Below the pieces are notes generated by a model. The model was given only the letters and a program-made list of their open reading frames with translations. It made no database searches and was not told the origin of the DNA. A stretch of 64,000 bases of DNA from Prosapia bicincta (lineage: Eukaryota > Arthropoda > Insecta > Hemiptera > Cercopidae): assembly GCA_036971475.1 (NCBI GenBank), contig JBAIZL010000001.1, positions 143,827,692 through 143,891,691 of the forward strand, in the 5' to 3' direction. This document shows positions 1 through 12,129 of this stretch, one piece after another. Every line of letters starts with the position of its first letter. The first letter of the stretch is position 1. A program made the translations under genes and the position numbers.

Positions 1-150
1 AGCCTTTAATAGCACAGTGCTTGGATTGATATAGGAGTGTGGCAAGTCATTTAACACAATAGTGCACACTGCGGCGGGTTGCGGTCCATTGTTGGCGTCC
101 GTACTTGGAGATCATTTATTCACCGTGGTCACGACCCGAACCGAGAAGCA
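1..150. other. GC-richer edge segment, unidentified
   Basis: The first ~150 bases are visibly richer in G and C than the following kilobases and end at a run of T (about 151-164). No open frame of useful length and no family signature is recognised. It could be the end of a repeat or exon cut by the window edge; this is not resolvable here. Confidence 0.25.
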
Positions 151-1914
151 CATTTTTTTTTTTTTAACATACATGTTTATATCAAACCAATGCTGCTAAG
201 AGTTAGCCACAACGAAACTAATAGGTTACCAGTAATATAAATTATCAAATACAATTTAGAGGTAACCAGTAATATAAAAATACAAAACAAAATATGTTAA
301 AATAGATACGTTTAGGGATAAAATAAACATTCTGTTGTTATAAATCGTTGACCAATTTGAATGTATTTTCCTATAACGAAAGTGTAAATTGTTTAGTAGG
401 TAGTAGATGAAATTTTAGAAATTATTACTGTTAAACATTTTTATAAGGAGTTTTCAAGACATTTAAAGACACAAAATATTATAAATATATAATGTTTCTT
501 TAGGCTTGATGAAAGTGGATCGAAAGTTTCACGTTTAAGTGAAACAGAAATTATTTAGTAACAATGATAGTCATAAATATTTATTAGGCTTTATAGTAAG
601 CAATTATTCCGGCGAAACGTCATAATAATAATAAAGGTTCATAGTATTGTTTTTTTACTATAAATGTTTAAATAATATCAAGAAAATATACTGATAGGAA
701 AATTGTAAGTGAGATGTGAAAGAAAGACATGTACTACATTCTTAGCCATATGTCGTTTCAACCTTTGCCTTTTATCAATACCGTTTTCGGATCAAAATGA
801 CTTAGAGGATAAATTTGGATTTTCATTGTTATTCTCTTAATTATTTCGTAGCGTTGTCTTCTACGTACGACACTAAAGAAGGAGTTATTGGCGTTTGCAT
901 TTGTAAATGTAAATAGAAGACAAACTTTTCCGGAACAGAAAACATAACAAAAAACAGAATTTGTTATTACACACTTGACCTGTGTAGCTTGGCATAAAGC
1001 AAAATGATTATTAAAATCGTTTATTTAAATTCATTCAGGTAAAATTATTGTTATATACACAAACAGTCAGTGGTTACTTTGCATTGTGCTGCTATATGAT
1101 CTGAATCATCAGGTAAGTATATTATGCTATTTATATCAGGATTGATATAGTATCTGTTAAAAACATAGATTTTATTAAAGCTTTAATTTTAATTTTATCT
1201 TTTTAAAAATATAAATTTACTGTACTAATATATGACTAATATATTGCTGGCTAGTGGCAACTACAATCATTATTTATTATTTTTATATACGAAAACGTTC
1301 ACACACTCTTATTGACAACCAAAAATGCTGGTTACCTTTATAGCCCAGAACTCTACTGACATACTGTAGGGAAACATTTCCAAATATAACAGAATATAAC
1401 CCTTGTGGAAGAAATATCAACGTATTGTTTCCCACAGTAAGAATGTAATGGAATAATATTTGTATTGTATCGGATCCCTGGTAACCCAGTATTTAAACAA
1501 ATTTATTTTTCAATATTGTTGTTTCCATTTCAAAAAAACAATAAAATTATTTTAAAAAAACACTACTTCTACCTCAATCTTAGTCAGGACTAAACAATTA
1601 ATAGCTATGTTTGAACCTATTACATTTCAACAATTATGAATTCAAAATATCTGTTTTAAACATATATTACAAAACATGCATGTCAAGAATATTTTCAAAT
1701 AAATACCGTGATACAAAGTTTTGAAATAAATTCATGACCTATCATATTAAAATTTGACCAAAAAAATAATAAATAACAATTGGTTTACAAATCATATAAA
1801 GATATCTTAACTATAAATATTAATAATACAGAAAAAGTAAGAGTTACAATTATAACAAACATATTAGTAACTGATTAACACTGCTATAATGTTGATGAAG
1901 ATGATGGTGATGAT

Positions 1915-1917
<3 letters not shown>
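151..1917. other. AT-rich non-coding stretch
   Basis: No ORF, RNA gene or clear repeat is supported. The sequence is A/T-dominated with short homopolymer runs, such as the A run near 1552-1560. I see nothing in it that can be named. Confidence 0.6.

Positions 1918-1970
<53 letters not shown>
1918..1970. repeat. (TA)n microsatellite
   Basis: About 25 TA dinucleotides in an almost pure run. No palindrome of the kind found beside other TA tracts in this window is apparent next to it. Confidence 0.95.
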
Positions 1971-1974
<4 letters not shown>

Positions 1975-2205
1975 GATAAGTGTGACCCATTGATCAGTAT
2001 TTAACGATTTTCGTTGACAAACAGTAAGCCTACGTATACTTTGATATGTTGAATAACTTTCATTACTACGAGTACATTAATCTTTCCCGCTGATGTCGGT
2101 ACTGTCTTCTATCGAAAATATTTGAGTAGCAATAATTAGTAAATAATTCCTATATGTTAATATTCCTAAATTTTTGACTATTTAACATAAAAATGTATAT
2201 ATTTA

Positions 2206-2211
2206 TGTATG

Positions 2212-2269
<58 letters not shown>
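2206..2269. repeat. (TA)n microsatellite
   Basis: TA run of roughly 60 bases with a few interruptions at its left end. It starts the microsatellite cluster that brackets palindrome copy A. Confidence 0.9.
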
Positions 2270-2271
<2 letters not shown>

Positions 2272-2331
2272 AATACGTATTCCTTCACAGATGGAAAAAT
2301 ATGATGAAGAGTTGTTATTTGGAGTGTATAA

Positions 2332-2332
<1 letters not shown>

Positions 2333-2430
<98 letters not shown>

Positions 2431-2431
2431 A
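2333..2431. repeat. (CA)n then (TA)n compound microsatellite
   Basis: A (CA)n run with one AA interruption passes directly into (TA)n and abuts the left arm of palindrome copy A. Long Tyr-Ile, Cys-Val or His-Thr frames read through this tract are dinucleotide artefacts, not proteins. Confidence 0.95.
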
Positions 2432-2433
2432 AT

Positions 2434-2647
2434 AACATAGGTTATTCAAATACAAGAATATTTATTAATTTATATTCAAAGCTTTTAGTTGGTAAACAGT
2501 ACCAACATCATCAGGAATGAAAATTACATTATTAAAATTACATTATGAATATTAATTAGATTGTAATTTTAATTACTGATGATGTGGTACTGTTTACCAA
2601 CGAAAAGCTTTGAATATAAATATTCTTGTATTTGAATAACCTATGTT
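2434..2647. repeat. Palindromic repeat family, copy A
   Basis: Left arm about 2434-2527 and right arm about 2563-2647 are imperfect inverted copies; the left arm has an extra ~8 bases. Shared landmarks are ggttattcaaatacaagaat, then attcaaagcttt, then aaacagtacca and catcatca, each met again in reverse complement on the other side. The element sits between (CA)n(TA)n on the left and (TA)n on the right. It is non-coding. A transcript or single strand would fold into a long hairpin. The same family recurs at 3943-4115 and as a single arm at 23721-23787. Confidence 0.9.
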
Positions 2648-2673
2648 GTTTTAAATAATTAAACAAGGAAAAG

Positions 2674-2677
<4 letters not shown>

Positions 2678-2729
<52 letters not shown>
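2678..2729. repeat. (TA)n microsatellite
   Basis: Pure TA run about 30 bases beyond the right arm of palindrome copy A. Confidence 0.95.
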
Positions 2730-3856
2730 CATAATTCTTTATTAAAAATGTCTGTAATTTATTTATGTTTGTTATTTACCGTGTAGTGTGTTGTGTGTCA
2801 TATTTACTAACACGTGAGTCTTGTAACGCAATATAAATAAAGCAGTGGAAGAAAGTTGATGAACAGAAGATCATGTTGAAGTACAAGAAGAAATCACAGA
2901 ATCATAACGTTGCATATACATGCTTCACCTCCATGGACGGGACAAACGTCCACGACAGCTGAAAGATTAAATGAGAAGCTAGGCTTACAGTTATGGGAGC
3001 AAAATATTGCAGAAGATGCACGTGAATGACGATGTGACTCATGTTTCTAGAGAAAAACTGAAAATTTAAAACTCTGTGCAACAACAGTCGTAGATACATC
3101 TGCAGGGAGCTCACTGCATCTTCCCGTCAAGACTGCGTCCCACAGGGCCACAAATCAGATGAAAAACTTTAAAGACATTCATTGCCATAACCCTCAGGTA
3201 CTTACGCACATTTTATTGTAACCTTTTATTTGTAAAATAGTCCATATGTTACGATAATGTATCTAAAGCCGCGTATATTTTTCAAACATAAAATTCCTTA
3301 AAACTTAAAATACTATATAAAATTTATACTACATTTATCATCAAAATTAAAACCATTGGAACTTGAGAAAATGCATTATACCCAATCATGATATTTGTAT
3401 TTGTAGAACAAAATATTGATATGTATATATTTTGTTCTGTAGGCTATATATATTTGTTAAAATTACCTTGCCGAATCCACAATTTATGACCAATCACGTT
3501 TTGTTTGCCGCGTGACCCATGATGGGCTAGCTCCTCAGAGTAAACTAAAAGAAAAGTAGTAACTTGGTCGACATCGTAAATGTAGTGGGGCAGATTACAC
3601 CAATAACACATCCATGTAGCTTGGACGGATATCTTAAAGCAAATATAAGACATACTCAAAACTTACAAATTATTTATTTATTGACTCATACTTGTTTTAA
3701 TGACAAAGTCATCATCATCGGTGAGTGTTCTCTCAATGATTCAACAGTAACTGACAATGATGAATTTGTCATTGAAACCAGTAAAAGTCAATAAATGAAT
3801 AATTTGTGAGTTTTGTGTATGTCTTTTATTTGTTTGAAATATATCACTGTTACCAA
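2730..3856. other. Non-coding stretch between palindrome copies
   Basis: Somewhat GC-richer around 2830-3200 but with no supported gene. The ORFs here are under 80 codons and show no recognisable domain. Confidence 0.5.

Positions 3857-3932
<76 letters not shown>
3857..3932. repeat. (CA)n then (TA)n compound microsatellite
   Basis: Same order and polarity as the tract left of palindrome copy A: CA units to about 3889, then TA units to 3932. It abuts palindrome copy B. Confidence 0.95.
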
Positions 3933-3937
<5 letters not shown>

Positions 3938-3942
3938 CAATA

Positions 3943-4115
3943 TAGGTTATACAAATACAAGAATATTTATTATTTTATATCCAAAGCTTTTCGTTGCCAA
4001 ACAGTACCAACATCATCATGAATGAAAGTTTTTCATTCCTGATGATGTTGGTACTGTTTGCCAACGAAAAGCTTTGGATATAAAATAATAAATATTCTTG
4101 TATTCGAATAACCTA
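3943..4115. repeat. Palindromic repeat family, copy B (near-perfect hairpin)
   Basis: Two 85-base arms, 3943-4027 and 4031-4115, are separated by a 3-base loop (gtt). They pair with about four mismatches by eye. Arm sequence is clearly homologous to copy A (same aaagctttt, aaacagtaccaacatcatca and tacaagaatatttat blocks). The arms of copy B resemble each other more closely than they resemble copy A, which suggests arm homogenisation or a recent duplication. Flanks are again (CA)n(TA)n left and (TA)n right. No coding capacity. Confidence 0.95.
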
Positions 4116-4146
4116 TGTTTTTTTAAATTATTAAACAAGAAAACGG

Positions 4147-4148
<2 letters not shown>

Positions 4149-4207
<59 letters not shown>
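4149..4207. repeat. (TA)n microsatellite
   Basis: Pure TA run between palindrome copy B and the ~165-bp satellite that follows. Confidence 0.95.
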
Positions 4208-4209
<2 letters not shown>

Positions 4210-4210
<1 letters not shown>

Positions 4211-4800
4211 TGGTTGTGTGTGTATGTATGTTTGTACGTATGTGTGCATGTTTAAGACGCCTAAACCGCCGAACAGAAGTTGATGAAATTTGGAGGGTTT
4301 GATTAACAAGTACCCAGGATGGTTCCTGTAAACTGTGGGGCAGATCCATTTAGAGGGGTCCACCCCAGAGGCTTGGGATGAATCAAAAGCCTATGCATTT
4401 ATGTTTATGTTAATCATATGGGCGCTTAAACCGCTGGACAAAAGTTATTGAAATCTAAAGGGTTTGTTTGTCATATTCCCAGGATAATTCATTTGAGTTT
4501 TGGTGTAGATGCATTAACAGGCCTCTCATCCAGAAGCTTAGCATGGTTCAAAAACTGATCTATATGTGTATGTGTGTATGTGTGTAGCTTATGGACGTCT
4601 AAACCGTGGACCAGAAGTTAATGAAATTTGGAGTGATTTATTAATATATTCCCAGGATGGTTCGTGAGAAGTTTGTTTCTGATCTATCCACAGAGCTCCA
4701 CCCCAAAGGTTTAAGATAGTTCAAAAATATATGTATTTATTTTATGGATGCTTAAACTACTGAACAGTAGTTATTGAAAATTTGGAGAGATTTTTTAAAT
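4210..4800. repeat. ~165-bp tandem satellite, about 3.3 copies
   Basis: Anchors like gacgcctaaaccgc recur at about 4255, 4422, 4594 and 4747, giving spacings of 167, 172 and 153. Each unit carries a version of cagaagttaatgaaatttgg, then cccaggatggttc, then a CCACCCCAGAGG-like block, and ends in TG-rich sequence. Units are clearly diverged. The fourth is partial. No coding function is apparent. Confidence 0.88.
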
Positions 4801-6009
4801 AATACCATTACGAATATGATTACATGCCGTAATTTAATTAAATGGGTTCTTATTTTCGTGTACGGAAAGCAGGTGCTTATATCCTGACACGTAAAATAAG
4901 AATAATACGACCATAATGGCGAACGACACAATGCTGGTACAGAAACCTACTAATGATGTCATATAAGGATGCAAAAGGATTCTGTTTTTTTTTAACTGTT
5001 TGTATGACATTTTTTTACAAGTTGGCATTTATTACTTTTGTATTTCTGTTTTAACGATAAATGTTTTCGTTTTCAGATAATAGTTATTCTTTTACATATG
5101 AATATTAGGCTTTTATGCCGAGTTCATGACGAGTTTAGTCTCTGAACAATTTTTTTGAGGTATATTTTTATTGTTTCTTTTAATTTGTCCACGTATATTG
5201 CAAGTACAATCTTATATTAGGAACTTTTTCCTATGTTAATGAATGCTTGGAGTTTTGGAAATAAAAGAAAAATTATATTCTGAACAGCCACTAATATTCC
5301 ATTCGTGGGATGTACTGTATCAACATATCATGCGGGAAGAAACATTTTAATTTTATAAATACAGGTTATTTTTCGTCACGAATATATAGGAGCGCGATTT
5401 TACAGAAAACTGATTTATCCTAGCCCTCGTATGAAAGTCATTTCACCTTGGGAGGTCGGTTGGACAGCGATTCAATTTGTATGAATAAAACAACAAACCG
5501 GCGATTTAGAATGTAAACTGGACAATCTATGAAGGGTATTGTGTTAATGTAATAACACAAGTTCATGCATATTTTATATGATACGTCCTTCACATGGTAA
5601 TGTCTCACGCAGTTACTCACCAGGCTTTTATACCCTTTGCGGTATATCGTTTTGTCTGTCAAAAGCATGTGTTTGTATTGAATGACGTAATCGTATGCGT
5701 ACAAAAATGAGCTAAATATACGTAAACAATTACTCATTCATTACTACTTACACTTATAGTTATTTTATTTATTACGTTCGTCGAAGCTTATGTGTTTAAA
5801 CTTAGTAGAAATACTGCAATCCTTAACTACAATTAATGTATAAACATTTCTGAGATATAAAATTCGCTGTACTTTTTCGTAAATGAATGTTGCAAACCTA
5901 GTTACAAAAAATATTTGCATTAAATTTACTTATTACATATCCTTGCGTCATTCCTTATGCAAACGTAGAATTTTACAAGTATGCATAAATGAAAAGGTTT
6001 ACATTATAA

Positions 6010-6012
<3 letters not shown>
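4801..6012. other. AT-rich non-coding stretch
   Basis: No recognisable gene. A 99-codon minus-strand frame at 5438-5737 has no domain signature and unremarkable composition, so it is not called. Confidence 0.5.

Positions 6013-6077
<65 letters not shown>
6013..6077. repeat. (CA)n then (TA)n compound microsatellite
   Basis: Same CA-to-TA compound type as at 2333 and 3857, followed by aggcctat. No palindrome is seen on its right side, so it serves as a comparison locus for the palindrome-bearing tracts. Confidence 0.95.
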
Positions 6078-6079
<2 letters not shown>

Positions 6080-6752
6080 CCTATATAACTATGTTATAAT
6101 CATTAGGTTTAAAAAATCAGTATTTCAGTAATATAAAAAGAAGCTCTTTCTCACATTAAAAAACAAATCACGCTTTACTTGGTACAAAATTGCATTATAT
6201 CAGATAAATAATTTTAACATAATAAATAATGTGATTTAGCTACTTGGTGGCTGAATTTTATTAGGTAAACGAAATTGCTACAAATTTTAATTTAATTACA
6301 AATATAATGATGAGGAATAATTGCTTACTGCATTTACCCATTATTACATTAAAGCAATTATGTTAGTATCAGTCTAGATGTTAAACAACGTTTAAACATT
6401 TTTAATGCTTTTAAAGCCCGGTACTTTATCCAAGTCAGTTGGGAGTTCATTTTATAATGTGGAAATATTTTCATTATAACTTTCATCCAAAAGGCAGAAT
6501 ATAATTCGAACAGGGATTCTTTCTGTAGATATATATTTTTATGGTGTGAACTTATTTATTCTGATATATGAACATATTAGTATAAACTTAAAAATATATA
6601 TAAAATGTACAAGCAAGTAAATATGTCCTCGTTTATCAAGGTTTGCAAAATATTTCACTGGTCTGTATATTTGTTATATATATTATAATATTTATGTAAT
6701 ATGTAGTAATAATAGTAATAATAATATATGAAATAAGATATATACAATATTG

Positions 6753-6756
<4 letters not shown>
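6078..6756. other. AT-rich non-coding stretch
   Basis: No ORF, repeat or RNA signature supported between two microsatellites. Confidence 0.55.

Positions 6757-6817
<61 letters not shown>
6757..6817. repeat. (TA)n microsatellite
   Basis: TA run of about 60 bases in AT-rich DNA. No adjacent long palindrome is seen. Confidence 0.95.
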
Positions 6818-6820
<3 letters not shown>

Positions 6821-9800
6821 GTATGGGACGTTGTATATTGTATATATTGTTTTGAAACAATGGAGAATGTTGAGAGAGATTCATTGGTATTAGATTAACA
6901 TTTAAGCATTTGTACTATTGTCGAATATTTTTGATTATATTCTAAAATGCTTTACCATTGACTAAACATGAAAACTTTACTGAGGTGCATCTATGTTGTA
7001 AAGTTATTTCTCCTGTTTAAATTCTGTTGCAGTATTATTTTAAGTCATTTATATTTTAAAAGATTTTTGCGCTTTAAAATGGTATTATTTCGAGCTCTAT
7101 TCCTAAAAAACAAGTTTTTTTTTTCTCTATGTTGTTATTATTGGAAAATAAACACTCCATATTATCATATTAATAAATAAACATTTTGAAACAAATAAAA
7201 TATTATTTCAGGTTTTTTAACAAAATTCTTTTTTCTTAAAATAAATATCCTACATATATTTTCCCTTTTGTGGAATGTTTAGTTTGATAATTGTAGCCAA
7301 ATTCACATATTTTTTATTGGCAGCAATTAAATAGATAAACTTTTCAGTTAGTTAATAACACAAAACTCCAGCTTACAGTATTATATACAAGCGTATACTG
7401 ATAAGGTTTGACATTGAAATGTAAATCTACACTTTTAAACTAGTAGTTCATATTTGATATTTGGTGAGTTAATATAAATATTTGGTGAGTAATAACGTAT
7501 ATGTGGTTTTCGTTTATGTTAACGGTGATAAGGTCAATGGAAAAGGTATAATTGATCTTCTGTAACCATCCCACAAATGTAATAAATATTTATTATTATT
7601 TTATTTTCAACACAAATTTGTTTTGAAATGCTTTCTTGTAATCGATTTTAATTGCAATAACGTTTGAGCTTGGTGTTAGCAAACAGCTTGATCAAAGTAA
7701 CTCTAGTATCCCTAGTTGTTATTGTAAATTTGAAAAGAGGTAGAGTTCCGCTTTAGTTGCCATGTTACCCATGTTTCCAGGCTGTGCATATTACTTGTAT
7801 TTCCAGGATGCTATAGCTTACTTCACCTTATTTCTCTTTAAAGTCATTCCAAATACAAATTTTGAAATTGTAAAACAAACAACAGTGTATATAAGAGAAG
7901 ATTGTATTTCGGGCCTAACTAGAATTGTTTCAATCGTAATCTTCATTTTCCTTTCGTACAATATAGAACATCGCATTTAAACAAGACATAAATATATTAA
8001 ATCACTACTTCATCAAAGTAATGCGGTATTGGACTTTTTTTCAATATTATTGTATTAACAGATTTGTAACTAAGCAAATAATGACTACATATTTAGATCA
8101 TAAAATAATAAAAAATAATCTATATAGTGGCTTTTTCGTCACCACTATATTTACACCTATTTTCGTATAATAATCAAGTTATATGTCTATCTCAATATCT
8201 TCAATAATATAAATTTTCATAAAATAATAACACTTAGCTATTTAATTGTAAAATGAGATTTTGATCTGCTTAAAAACGAGATATCGAGTATATTATAAGT
8301 ATAAATCAAATCAATATTTTGCAAAATTTCAAGTTATAATATCTTAATCATTTTTCGTTCTAAACTAATATCAACTATTACAAAAATATAGGTGAAAAAC
8401 CCCCAAAACCACAAACATTAATCAAAAAATAATTAAAATTAGTTACCTAAGATTAAATCCTCATCGCAGAATATTTCACCAATATTTTTGTAATATATTG
8501 TACCACTGTGCTCTTGATATTGTATATTATCAACTATCCCTAAAATAATTTACCAATATTTGGAAAATTTTTTAAGTTACATCCAGGAAATATTTCATTT
8601 ATTAACGAAGAAAGAAAATGAGTTATAATATATATCACACAAAACTCATTTCTTTAAATTTGTGGCTATATAAAATAAACAGACTGGGTTTAAAAACTTT
8701 ACGACGAAAAATAATGCTTGCAGGTATATTCCGCTATCTCATAGTTTATGCAACTGTATGTTTGTAGTATCCGTCTACTTTTTAAACAGGTAAAATATAT
8801 GTACAATCAAGAGCTATGGTTTTATTTTCCCAATGGCTATGGGTATTTCTCCATGCTACAGAAATCTTAAGCTACATTTATACAACCAGATAGTTTAAAG
8901 CTCTGCAATCATTTATCTAGCAATATCAGACGTATAGACAATAGTATTAAATATGTGTGTTTTTAGAACAAATTTAAAATAAATTTGAACTTCGGTTACT
9001 TATTGAATACAGTTAGTTGAAAAACGTAAATCAACTAATGAAAAATGACTAAAGTTACAGGTATAATACCGGACAAGGTTTTACTTGTGTACTGGGTGTT
9101 ATTTATGAATTTAGTTGGCATCGAAACAACAAAAAATAAAATCTTCTTCAACAACGAAATTATTTTTCAAAATCGTGTCTGACAACCTATGTTGTTGATA
9201 AATTATTTGTACTACATCTCTTAAATTAACACAGAAACCACTCCAACGAATTCTTTAATGATGATTATTGTGTTGCAAAGAGAGTCAAAATATGAATAAG
9301 AAAAATAAAAGCATTAGATGTTGTGTTTGTGTTATTTATATTTGCTTATATTGTGTAAACAATCTCAAACGTAGGTGTTTGTATTGTTGCTATGGTTACA
9401 CAGGTCCTATAACCCCTTTCAGCTTGAACTCTTACAGTTAATAATGGGCAATCATATAGGATGGCAATTTACAGAATGTATTTTACAAATACAGTCACAA
9501 CGTTTTATCACATTAAAAAGTACTTAATGGTAGTATCACAATAAGAGTATTTTCGTATTCACATTAATAAATATCCAGAGATCATACTTCATATTCACTT
9601 CGGCTATTGCTCATAGAACATAACTCTCTTTGAAATATACGAAAGTTAAACGTTTTTTATTTTGGTTTTAAAACGAGCCTACTATAACTCAATAATAGTT
9701 TATAAAACTAAATATCACGTCAATAATGTTTTACATTCTGGAATTACACATAATAATGGTATTCTGGAAGACCCCAAACGAATATTACATATTCTTAAAA

Positions 9801-10040
9801 CAAAAATTTCAAATATTCCACAAACTATCTAGCTTCAAAATGAATGTTTTAAATATTAACAAACCTATGGTATACGATTACAACAGATGGGCCTAAAATG
9901 ATGCTTCACATAGAAATTTTAAAACACATAACTTATGATTACTTTGCCTTAAATAAAAGTGTCATTGTACTGCAATTTTAACGTCAATATTGAAAAATTA
10001 TTTTTACTTTTAATATTTACATTAATTTATTCAATCTTCG
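6818..10040. other. AT-rich non-coding stretch with minor repeats
   Basis: No supported gene. Small structures only: a short direct duplication around atatttggtgagt (about 7455-7490) and a 9-bp hairpin with arms at 8122-8130 and 8142-8150. Two 70-codon frames (6968-7180, 7762-7980) have no recognisable domain. Confidence 0.5.
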
Positions 10041-10057
10041 CGTGAGCTACTAGTAAT

Positions 10058-10197
10058 CACTAAACACTATTAAATGTTTTAACTTGCCTATAGTAGCACT
10101 TACTTTCCTTGTTGAGGACGGCCGTTTCGGGAGATGTGTCCCTTTGTCAACTCAGACCGTCAAATATTTAATGTAAACATTTAAAAGTGTTTAGTAG
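10058..10197. repeat. Short inverted-repeat element (MITE-like)
   Basis: Left arm 10058-10079 and right arm near 10175-10197 are inverted copies over about 21 bases with one mismatch (cactaaacactattaaatg against its complement). They enclose ~95 bases containing a GC-richer core near 10115-10160. Size and terminal arms resemble a miniature inverted-repeat transposon. I could not establish a target-site duplication or superfamily. Confidence 0.55.
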
Positions 10198-11699
10198 TTT
10201 TAATATTTGTTTAGTAACGTTTTACAAAATGTAACACAGAAAAAGATACATATTTTACGAAACTAACAACAGGAGAATGCTGTTGACTTAACAAGGTGAC
10301 ATCTTTATTTATTTAGTCAGAGACATTTTATGTATTTTAATTTCAAAGACATTTTTTTATACTTAAGAAATGGTTTGAATATTGCCTATTTAAAAATGCT
10401 AAAGTACTCGCCGTATGTACAACACACTTCACTTTTTTTCAAATATCTAAGTTGACGAGTTTTATCAAAGCATTTTACAAAACAAAATATTGTTTTATTC
10501 TGACGAGATCCCTCAGAAATGGAAACTGGTGTGTTTATATTGATATACTTCTATATGAGAAAATATATATTTTCTGTTTTTTAAAAACGTTTTCGTTTTT
10601 TTCTTTTTTCATTGTAACTACGAATATTTGTTTAGTTAGTCTGTTAAGACTTGGGATGTGGGTTTAGGAGGTAGAGAAGGAATTATATAGCTGCACAATG
10701 ATATCTTGAGTGACCGTATCGCACTATGCTCTACGAACAGGAGCATGTATGATTCAATAAATAATTTCATACCATCTTAATGTTTTCCTCTCAAATGGCG
10801 TAATGAAATAGGTATCATTTAGCAATCACTACCGGTATTATTAAGTAGTTTACCGTCTATTTGTACATTCTACAATACTAAACTATTTTATAATATTAAT
10901 ACACTTACATGTTGTATAGTATATACCAAAAAAATCAGTGTTTTTTACAGGATGCAGGGATTTAAGCTCTAAAGTTAAATCCTTTAAATAATATCAAACT
11001 TTGTGTAGGGTATACAATCACTTAGGACGAAGTCGCCCTTCCAAAAAAATTGGAAGACAAGGTTCTGATACTTTTTCTGAAACGACCACGGAATCACCTA
11101 TAATTATCATTAAATTTTATAATAAGTTGAAGTAACAAAAACCATTTAAATGGATTAGTTAGTTTAAATTATTTCAGAAATTAGTTTATGAATTTCTTTA
11201 ACTTTGGAATTTATTTAGCAATAAACCCCGCCAGGAGCATAAACTTCCTACCCCGCCCACGTCTCCAGGTGCTGGATTTTTGACACGGTTTAAAGGGCCT
11301 TAGATAAGATACGGTGGCAGACTATTGGATAATAACGTCATAACCTATACATTATTCGAAATTTATTTGCTCGTTCCCTTGTCAAGCAACTTTTATCTTT
11401 TCTTAGAGGGTTTTTTTTTCAATTCAATACTTTCATGCAAAGAGTTCTAATATTTCTAATCCTTTATTACATTATGCCAATGACCCTAGTATTGGCCCCG
11501 GAAACCTATTTTTGGGATTCGGCTGTATGGTGGAGAGCTTTTCTCTATCTAGGTCTACCCATTATACTTCTGAAGGTCACTCTACGAACATGTTTGTCCG
11601 TGTAACAATATTTCTTTGACTTGTTTTTACGATTTTTTAAATATGGGTTTTAATAAATAATTTGCAAATAAATATTTCACTAAATATAATAATGAATCA
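10198..11699. other. AT-rich stretch, slightly GC-richer at 11220-11600
   Basis: No supported gene. A 71-codon frame at 10452-10667 has no signature. The segment around 11220-11300 has C-rich patches without a frame or known motif. Confidence 0.45.
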
Positions 11700-11960
11700 T
11701 TATTTAGTTTAAAAATTTCTACATACTGCAACGGACCGGCCTAACGTCGCAACGTCCGCAAACTTTTGCCAAGCGCCGACGCCAGCCCTACCGCTGCTAG
11801 ATAAAAATTTTGAAACGAGCCAGTCCGGCCCACGGCCAGAACCCGGTCCAGTGCTCTACAAAATCTGCCAGGGAACCAGTCACTGGACTTTATTTAAAAA
11901 CCTAACTAGCTGAGATTTAACCCTTTGGGTATCCGTTCCCTGGGAATGAGTTCCTTTGTG
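11700..11960. other. GC-rich block of unknown origin
   Basis: A ~200-base patch (roughly 11730-11940) is much richer in G and C than everything around it, with several CCGG/CCGGCC-type words. No frame of useful length is open. It may be a transposon remnant or an old exon or promoter fragment; none can be shown. It ends at ttaacccttt, a word that also occurs in reverse near 58876, but no terminal pair supports a TTAA-target transposon. Confidence 0.35.
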
Positions 11961-12129
11961 TCATATATGAATAACTGACCATCTGGTTTAGAATTGTGTA
12001 TGAAATTTGTTAAAATAAATATAATCAGTGTTATGTTTGCAAGTTAGTAAAAACCCTTGATTTTATTTTATTATAATTCAATTTCTATTACAGCACAGAT
12101 AGTAATTATGTTATATAATAAATATACTT

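Noticed and set aside
2178..2438. Frames rich in Tyr-Ile, Cys-Val or His-Thr
   Set aside because: They are dinucleotide microsatellites translated; the same applies at 3806-4363, 5883-6131, 6636-6884, 32615-32827 and 36588-37222.
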